Source of the DNA: Absidia repens
Lineage: Eukaryota > Mucoromycota > Mucoromycetes > Mucorales > Cunninghamellaceae
Reading direction: 5' to 3'
Assembly: GCA_002105175.1 (NCBI GenBank)
Contig: MCGE01000006.1
Location: 1,054,001-1,118,000, forward strand
Length of the DNA stretch: 64,000 nt
The notes beneath the pieces were generated by a model. It ran no database searches. It had not been told where the DNA came from and saw nothing but the letters and a program-made list of their open reading frames with translations. Positions 55,801-64,000 of the stretch are shown piece after piece. Each line of letters starts with the position of its first letter. Position 1 is the first letter of the stretch. The translations under genes were made by a program, and so were the position numbers.

Positions 55801-56697
55801 CAGGTGTGAATAGTCCACAAAAGGGTGGCAGGCGTGACCGGACTTTCATCAACCGTTGCACTCAGCGCTTCATCTACTGTATGGTACTAGGCTTCAACAA
55901 AATAGTAGTATGATGTGTTCTTGAATGCTTTTAAAAGCTGTCCGTATGCGATGCCTATAAAAAATAAACCGCGATGAGGGTAAAAAAAAAAAAAAAGATG
56001 ATGATTGAAGCATACTAGAATTCAAATAATTTACGCCTAACATTCCTTTTTTTTTTTTTTTTGTTAATCGTCTTATCGTTTCAATCCCATGCTCCCTCAG
56101 TCATAAATGACTAATTTAAAGAGGCAACCTTTTTTGCGAAAAAAAAGCCACCACTTAATCTTGTTTCTCTTTACTCTTGCTATCATGCAGTATTCTATGT
56201 TTAAAAGTTAACTGACACTTAAACAATATCCATGACATTTTCCACGAGCCCCAAATTTCTTTACATCTTTTACTAAAACCGCACTATATCCATAGGCGAG
56301 AGATAATATCCTTTTTTTTTTTTTTTTAAAAAAAAAAAAAGCTAAAACAGAAGAGAAGAAAATCACAAGGCTTTTGTGAGCAAATACGAGGAATAGTTAA
56401 AAGGACGCCTGCTGTCGAAAATATAAGGAGGAAAATAAAAAATGGGTATGGTTTTATTTTTGTTGGTTAAAGGAAATGCCTCCTTCAATTCCTTAATTAG
56501 GTGCCTTGAACTGTCTAACTGATTATCGAACACAAGAATCCCAACGTTGTCATATAAAAATGACACTACGGGCATCGCCAAAGGCACCAAAAAAAAAGGG
56601 GTGGCGGGATTTAAAAAGCAAGGCAAGTTCTCGTTTTTAAAGCGCAGTCATCTTTTTGAAAACATCGTATTTTTTACTTTCTCCACTTTTTTCAACT
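55801..56697. other. Intergenic, upstream of cyclophilin H
   Basis: No gene recognised. Contains A and T runs (55981-55995, 56047-56062, facing T and A runs around 56311-56340). GTGGCGGGATTTAAA lies at about 56601-56615, roughly 90 bp before the cyclophilin ATG. This is the reverse complement of the AAATCCCGCC motif seen in the dispersed repeats. Confidence 0.45.
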
Positions 56698-57838
56698 ATG
56701 GCTCAAACAGAACGACCCGTCGTGTTTTTTGATATCTCTATCGGTGATGTTGCTGTTGGACGCATGAAAATGGAACTATTTTCAGATATTGTACCAAAGA
56801 CAGCAGAAAACTTCCGGTAAGCATATAAAGGATAATCATACCTTCCTTTTTCTTTGTGTTTGTTTTGACATACATTTACTTTGTCCCTCTTTTTTATATA
56901 TATTTATTTTCAACTTTAGACAACTCTGTACCGGCGAATACAAGTATGTAAAAAATAAATAACTGCACTGTCATATATCATATTTGTAACGCACGCTTTT
57001 TATTTTTTACTTTATTGTCATAGGCGTAACGGGCAACCACAAGGTTTTAAGAACTGTATTTTTCACAGGTAAATCGGCAAGGGAAAACATGATCGTAGTA
57101 GATTTGAATACCAACTCGTCTTTTACATAGGGTGATCAAGGACTTCATGGTACAAGGTGGCGACTTTTTAAAGGTAATATAAAGTGGCCTTTCCTTATGT
57201 AGTGTAGATAGCACTAACTTCGGACTTATTTTAATGCCTACATAGGGCGATGGCACAGGATCACTGAGCATTTATGGCGATAAATTCGCGGACGAAAATT
57301 TTGAAATGAAACACACTGGTGCCGGTTTACTATCGATGGTAAGTTTGAAACATTTGAAGAAAGGTGTCTTTATTAACCTCTACTTTCTCTTTGGTAGGCA
57401 AATTCTGGACCTAACACGAATGGCTGTCAAGTAAATGAAAAGAAAAAGGATATCGATAAGCAAGTGTATGATGGATTAGATGATTGATTAGTGAAGCATT
57501 TACTCTTCTATTCGCATAGTTTTTTATTACCTGTGATAAATGCGACTTTTTAGATGGAAAGCACGTAGTGTTTGGTCGATTGGTGGATGGTCTATTGACG
57601 TTACGAAAAATAGGTATGGCAAAAGAAAGTGGAATATGAAAGTGTTCTTTATTTTGCTAATTGTGATTTACTTTATTTAGAAAATGTATCTACTGGACCA
57701 CAAAATAGACCCAAGCTTTCCGTCAAAATTACTGGTAATACTATGGAGAAAACTGGCGGAATGATGCTGGAAATACTCACCACTAACCGCCTTTTCTATT
57801 ACTATTGTTCTTTTCTATTAGAATGCGGGCAAATGTAG
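56698..57838 (+). CDS. PPIH: Cyclophilin H-type peptidyl-prolyl isomerase (spliceosomal)
   Basis: Peptidyl-prolyl cis-trans isomerase of the PPIH/USA-Cyp branch, which binds the U4/U6.U5 tri-snRNP proteins. About nine very small exons encode roughly 178 residues: [108 protein letters not shown]. It ends KLSVKITECGQM, close to the CGEM ending of animal PPIH. The catalytic Arg of FHR and the QGGDF, NGCQFFIT and GKHVVFG blocks are intact. The residue before LDGKHVVFG is Phe where human PPIH has Trp, a position linked to cyclosporin binding. The start follows a pyrimidine-rich leader. Confidence 0.94.
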
Positions 57839-58133
57839 TGTAGTTTATAAACAATTGTGTGTAGATTATGCAATGAATAAATATTATACATATATTTTAT
57901 ATGCCTTCGTTGTAGATCACATTGTCTTATTGCAAATTTAGCATATCACACTCTCCGCTTCCACCCAATATGACCGACGCGTAGAATATAGCATATTAGT
58001 TTAGATAGGGGTTTTTATTTTTTTTTATTTTTTTTTTTATTCTAGCCGTGTTATTGATAAATAAATAAATAAATAAAAACAGTGAATTTTTTTTTTATCA
58101 GTCGTTCTTGTATGCCCATACTGTATACAGATC

Positions 58134-61100
58134 ATGGTCAATATTTTCGACTTCTGCACCTGCTCGGATCAGACCAATGAAAATATTGCAATTTCAGAAC
58201 CCGTCGAGGTAAATTTAATTTCGTAGTTGCAAAACCTTCTTTTTGCTCCTTGTACTCCATTGTTTTTTTGAACTTGTACTGAACGTCTTTTATATTACTC
58301 TATTTGTATGGTTGCAACCTATTGTTTATTGTGATGCGCTCAAATACCAAACTTATATTAAGTTTGATCAATCGTGTTGCTGTGCGAGTAAGCAGTAAAA
58401 AAAAATACTTGAAATCAACGAACGAACCGAACCATGACTGACTGGCTTTATTATTTTTTTATCAAATTTAGTTACCCATCAATAGTGGACGGAAAATAGA
58501 AAGCTTGGAACATGACCCTATCGTACAGCAAACTGGTAAGAGAAAAACACATCACGTTATAATCTAGGTAACAGAGACTCTCTAACATGTACGATGTTTT
58601 TATTGACAGTGGCTGCCATTATCGAACTATCCACCTATAAATTATCAACTATAGCCAATGCTCTAGGCTCGGTTCTTGAAAATGTGTCAAAGGTAAACAG
58701 GTGATTTTTTTTTTCTACCAATACCAACTATTACTGACCTTCTTCATTGTCTTCCATTAGCATCATCAATCGACATTAGTGGAACGGATTGTGCCTATCG
58801 ATGTACTTCAATCCCAACTCTTTGTTCTTCGTTTATTGTCAGCTTGTATGCAACACCATTGGAAATGTTACCGGGAACAGACTGGACAGTTAGCTCACCA
58901 ACGTGAAGAGGCAGACGCTGCTGCTGCTGCTACTGGCGCAGTGGGGTACGACAGTAGCCCACGACAAAGCACGGATGACGGCTCAACAAGGCAACACCAG
59001 TCAATCTATATCCCGCCTTTGGACGATGCTTTGGTATCTTTCATATTAGCACTCATGAACCGGTTTTTAAACCAAGTCCACTTAATGGAAGAAGGCAACG
59101 ATCACCATTTCTCCTCTTCAACATCGTCAACAACGTCCTCTTCATTCACGTCCGCTACCGCAACAACTATCAACACTGACAATGGATCGTCTCTAGCGTC
59201 CTCTTCTTCGTCATCAACACAATTGGATGCCTCTATATTAGAAACAATGTCGGATATCTACAAGGTGGCTGGCAAGGTTTTGTACTATGTTAGTGCTAGT
59301 AATTGGTCCTTTTATTATTCAAAAATCAAATCGGCTGTTCAAATCCTTGGCTCCATCGGCGATGGGATCGAAACCAATCCTCCTGATATTAGAATGCTTG
59401 AATACTGTTGCTTGACTCGTCAAAGACTACACACTGTGTTGACTGGTAAGAAAACTCACCCCAAAAAGGATACCAAAAGAACGTAGTTGCTCATTATCTC
59501 ACCTTATGAATTATAATAGAATTAAGCCCTTATTATCTTCACATGAAACGGCAAGGCAAACTCTTATATTCCAAGATGATTCGACGTGGCATTTGGCGAT
59601 GGATCGAAACTTATCCCAACGAATATGAACAAGTGTGTGCTAGTGACAATCGTTTGCTTGGAGGATCTGAAATCTTATTTGACATGTGCAACTCTTCGGC
59701 GGATACCTCAAAAAAGAAGGCGATTATGTGGCCCTTACAAACTATTCTTTTGTCCTTGTCTCCTGATCTCCTATTACAAGCTTTCTTGGACAACCCTGCT
59801 TCACAAAATAGGCGGGTAGGTTGAAAAACGATCAGAAAATATACTATAATGTTGTGAAATTTGTATTGATAGCTCCTTTATTTATCATAGACAAGCTTCC
59901 TTGGTACATTACGGAAATCATTGAAAAGCTCAAGAACTGCAGATATAGCGGCAATGTGTTATGTTGACTTGTGTAAAGCCGCAACCTATGTTCAGCCTAA
60001 CGACGATTCAGTATTACACCATATTGCAGCGGATATTGATGGTGATCTACGGGAAAAAATATGGACCAACATTAATGAAACAGCGTCGTCTACTCTTGGC
60101 TATTCTATCGATCAGCAGGCTCTTACGACAGATTATTTACTTACAAGGCTACGACTGGACACAAAGGGGACTTTGGCGACATTGGTACCTTCTTGCTTGA
60201 CTGACCATGCTCCTATTCGCTTCAAATTGGCCCTTGTCAAAGCATGTCTTGCTATCACAGAAGAAGATAATCATCTCCCTTGGAACCCGTCTTTGGAAGA
60301 TATGTATGATCCTTTATGTTCCATACTTCGACGATTATTTATTTATGCGGTTGGATTTGAACTTCGACATAATGCAGTACAACAGCAGCAACAAAACATT
60401 CACTTTGATCGAAAAGGGAACACTGAACTGGTAAAAGATATTTTGCGATTATACAAGGTGAATCCGCTACTGGCTTTATTGGTAATACTATCAAAAAATG
60501 TAAAATGGGACCAAGGGGGTAGAGTTTATGGGCTGGTTCTAATAGTCTTTTATTAATGTTATTATTATTATTATAGAATAATAACCAAGCGGATGAAAAC
60601 GGTCCAATGATGGTATGTATTGCCAACCTCTTTCAACATCAGGACCATACGATTCGACAATGTGCTATTGATTGCTTATCCAAACTACACAACACAAGCA
60701 ATATCACCCGTTGGGGTCCACCACCTACCCTCATGTCAAATTTCTGGTCCATCTCCTCACAAGTCATCTTCTCGCTGGCAAGACAAATGTTGGATGAAAA
60801 ACAGAATGAAGAAGGCATCAGATCTCTGTTAGTCCTTTTATCGAAATTGCTCAAATCAAGAAGTGAGTTTCTACGAAAGCATACAGTAAGTTGACACACA
60901 TATTTTTGTTGTTGATGATGATGGAAGCAAGATATTAAAAGTATTATCTTTACTGCCTTTTCAGGAATCAACTCATGAAGGAGTCCGGGAACGCCTACAA
61001 GCATCTATCTCTCTGGAAATTGCATTACTAGTATCATTGTGCTCTCCAAATCCTGATATCTGCTCGGATAGTATTCGTTGTCTTGGTTACTTATGCGATG

Positions 61101-64000
61101 AAGCTGAATTTGGAAATGACGATGAAGATCCGCAACTGACTGAAATCACCTACATCTGCAACCTCCCTATCTATTTTGATTTAGCTTCTGAAGATGGTGT
61201 TTTCCTGGGACGAAAAGCGCAACAAAAACGGATTCGCAAATACCTACGTATGATGACACAACCGACACCAGGCAACTTGGCCGCCTGGGAAGAAGTATAT
61301 AAACGATGGAAGGCACTGACAAAATACATACGACAGCTTGACGATATTGGTTTGGATCAGAACAACACCCCAAAATCAACAGCAATACGAAAACGCACAG
61401 ATATGGACGATGAAAAACCTACCGAATGGCAAAATTACACCGGTTTCTTAGCTTCTCTTGGCGTGTGCTGTTTGGCTGATGATGGAGAACAAATGTCAAT
61501 GGACAACGAAGATCAACTTTCTGATATGTCACTGTACAATCCCACTACAACAAACAGTAACAACTCACGACGTTTGTCTTCTCCCAATGAACCAGGCAGG
61601 ATGGTCGATCGATTTATGGCGGAAATGACTGATCTCTTGGTGTCTGACAATGTATTTATTCGTGAAGGTGTCAAGGATGCTCTTGGTAATGATCTCTCAC
61701 CAACATTATACGCTATCCTCTTCCGTCATTTGACGTCTATGACCGCCAAACTATTTGTGGATGACGAGCCCATCAATGGTATGACCAATACACTATTTGT
61801 GGAGCAAGCTGCCCTGGTATTAAAGTTAATTTTGGACCGTTTGGTGGATCCTACTGACTACCTTATGAACTTTGAATTCGGTGCTTTTGTACATCAATTT
61901 ACAAGATATGTGGATGCCCTCCCCAACGGATTTGTCACTTTGCGAATCAAGATCAATATTTGCAATTTGGTGGAAACTTGCTTATCAAAAAAGGAACAAA
62001 TTGTCATCGGTAATGAAACACAACTGAGAAACAAACTACTTGGCATTATCAAGGGATGGACTAGTGCTTCTTCGACAGATACGGCCCCAACAATACCTCA
62101 AAACGACAAACTACAACGTGATTTGGATCAAGCATGTATCAAGGCAATGGTGCAACTGTTACACAGCCTTCCCCTTCAACCTTTGGAACCAGTGCGGACA
62201 ACAGATGCCTTCCAAGTGAAAAGCAAGTTGTTTTATGGATACTTTGAATTTTTTCTAAAATTACTAGCTCGTTGCGGACAAACTGAGGTAAGAAAGAAAT
62301 AAAGTAGATACTTGAAAACTGACACTAATAAAAACTTGTTATAGGCAAATCAAGAAAGCAAAGAAGCAGTGTCTTCACCGAATAAAGTAAGTACATGCCC
62401 GAACTCACTGAAATATCGATTGTGTTTTTCGTCAGCTTACCTTTTCTTCCTTTAATGATTTTTTCTCTCTAGGAATTGGGTCCTTTGAAAAACTATACCG
62501 TTGCTGCCATGACAAATATGCTCAATGCCAACATTGATGCGGGTCTCAAGTTCTCTCTGGCTATGGGCTACCACGAAGACATAAGTACAAGGACTGCGTT
62601 TATCCAGGTGCTGACCAATATCCTCAATCAAGGTGTGGAATTTGATACTTTGGCTGAAAATGTTATCACCAGTCGATATGATAAGCTGCTTGACGTAAGT
62701 TTAAAAAAGAGAAATGAGAAGATAACTGCTAGTTTGACGCATTATATATCACATGTTATATAGATGCTTGTGGACCCCGATATGGAAATAGCATTGTCTT
62801 TATGTGAAGTTTGCCCGGCTATGGATACAACAGGTTTAGCGGAAGTTCTTTTGGCTTGCTTCGAATCAAGGCGCAAGGAACTAATGCTGATGAAGGCAGT
62901 GATTGAAAGAGAAGTGGCAGCAACTGAACAAGAAGCAACGTTACTACGTGGGACAACAATGGGCATCAAAATTATCTCCACATTTGCTAAAATGTTATGC
63001 TTGGACTATGTGCGCAACACTCTACAACCGGTACTTGAAACGATCAATACATGGAACGATGATGAAACGGCATTTGAATTGGATTCTCGAAAATTTGGTC
63101 CCAACGATGATTTGAATCGCAACAAAACTAATGTAATCCGTGCTACTGAATTATTGCTGTCTGTTATTTGCACATCTGCTGAAAAGGCTCCAAGGTAAGA
63201 AATTACTATTGTTTGTTGTGCTTTATTGATTGGTAACTGAATGGAACTTTTGATTTCATAGGGCATTCAAGGAAGAATTGCATCTCATTGTTGAAGCTGT
63301 ACGAAAAAGGTTCCCCGAAGCAAAATATACTGCTGTTGGTGGTGTGGTGATTCTTCGCCTATTTGGCCCTGCTATTGTGTCCCCTGAACATAGTGGATTT
63401 GCCAAATCTGCTATACCGAAAAACAACAATGTTCGCAAACTTTTACTCCAAGCTACACGTGTGATCCAAAATCTTGCAAGCAACATCTTATTTGGATCGA
63501 AGGAAACGCATATGATTGTACTCAACGACTTTTTGACGAACAATATTTACCGGGTTACCAGCTTTTTGAGGGAAATATCAGCGCTACCAAAGGAACAGGA
63601 CACAGACGAGCGATCGAATACTGTACGGATGGATCAAAATGGATATATTCGACTTCATCGCTACCTCTCTGACAACATTGAACGCATGTCTCGTGATTTA
63701 TCTAACCGCCGGGCAAAAAATTCGACCACTGGAAGCACACAATCTCTGTTGGATTTGAAGCGGACGATGGATCGGTTATCAAATCTACTTGCTCAACTTG
63801 GTCGACCTTCAGAAATTTCGGATTTCGGTGTGACACACTCGCGGCATTCAACAAACACTAGCAACGATCAACAGTTTAATGATTTTATGAAACGCAATGC
63901 TCATCGTGATATGTCCAGCATCAGCTCTAGCAACTTCTTTTACCTTGGTGGTACTTCCAAAGCCGGCCATCCTGTATTTTATCTTATCTCTCGCAATATT
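58134..64000 (+). CDS. NF1: Neurofibromin/Ira-type Ras GTPase-activating protein (3' end beyond window)
   Basis: Negative regulator of Ras: stimulates GTP hydrolysis, in yeast restraining the Ras-cAMP-PKA pathway. At least twelve exons are visible; the gene runs off the window. The N-terminal ~1200 residues are HEAT-like helical repeats with Ser/Gln-rich loops (VAAIIELSTYKLSTIANALG, LFVLRLLSACMQHHWKCY). The Ras-GAP domain follows: ATLLRGTTMGIKIISTFAKM with the arginine finger, RFPEAKYTAVGGVVILRLFG and PAIVSPEHSGF (equivalent of the FLR..PA motif, Arg kept), and LLQATRVIQNLASNILFG. After it comes AGHPVFYLISRNI, the start of the Sec14-like domain, at the window end. The first exon (58134, MVNIFDFCTC...) is the least certain: it splices in frame but is not conserved-looking, and an upstream start is possible. 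Confidence 0.92.

Noticed and set aside
1..64000. CRISPR arrays, operons, ribosome-binding sites, rRNA
   Set aside because: Spliced genes and gene content show nuclear fungal DNA; no regularly spaced direct repeats with unique spacers and no rRNA sequence were seen.

Overview
This 64 kb window is nuclear DNA of a filamentous fungus, most likely an early-diverging one of the Mucoromycota (Mucorales type). Genes are split by many short introns (mostly about 45-120 nt) with GTAAGT-like donors. The intergenic DNA is very AT-rich and carries many A or T homopolymers of 25-36 nt. There is a decayed L1/Tad-type LINE end, and many proteins are best matched to Mucorales-style orthologues. The assignment is inferred from gene content and structure, since no rRNA or other marker is present.

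Layout. 1-5 kb: AT-rich repeats, one tRNA-Lys (minus) and a LINE relic. 5.1-7.8 kb (minus): polo-like kinase. 11.1-12.2 kb (plus): SIP5-like RING protein. 12.8-13.8 kb (minus): Mis12/Mtw1 kinetochore subunit. 14.8-16.3 kb (plus): BTB/POZ protein. 17.1-23.4 kb (minus): three consecutive genes, namely an F-box/zinc/DUSP protein, a proline-rich coiled-coil protein and a divergent SET-domain protein. 26.2-28.2 kb (plus): malic enzyme. 30.8-31.8 kb (minus): copper chaperone for SOD1. 32.5-37.0 kb (plus): synaptojanin-type inositol-polyphosphate phosphatase, followed closely by GPI transamidase subunit GAA1 (37.2-40.0 kb). 42.9-43.3 kb (plus): a tiny cysteine-rich protein. 43.8-44.7 kb (plus): maleylacetoacetate isomerase. 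45.1-46.0 kb (minus) and 46.7-50.2 kb (plus): head-to-head C2H2 and Zn2Cys6 transcription factors. 53.3-54.9 kb (minus): E2 of the branched-chain 2-oxoacid dehydrogenase. 56.7-57.8 kb (plus): cyclophilin H. 58.1 kb to the end (plus): neurofibromin/Ira-type Ras-GAP, cut off by the window at the start of its Sec14-like part.

The genes are mostly housekeeping and do not form one pathway. Loose themes are mitosis (polo kinase, Mis12), ubiquitin-linked proteins (F-box/DUSP, RING) and amino-acid catabolism (MAAI for tyrosine, DBT for branched-chain amino acids).

The most unusual content is intergenic: a dispersed, apparently non-coding repeat family. Its copies lie near 9.5, 29.2, 40.4-42.0, 51.5 and 52.1 kb, with a probable internally deleted derivative at 55.4-55.8 kb. 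The copies share a CCCGCCCACGTG box, a T-rich stretch, a strongly conserved GCATGGGGAAACCC core and repeated GATTAGTGT motifs. I found no long ORF in it, and I do not recognise it as a described element.
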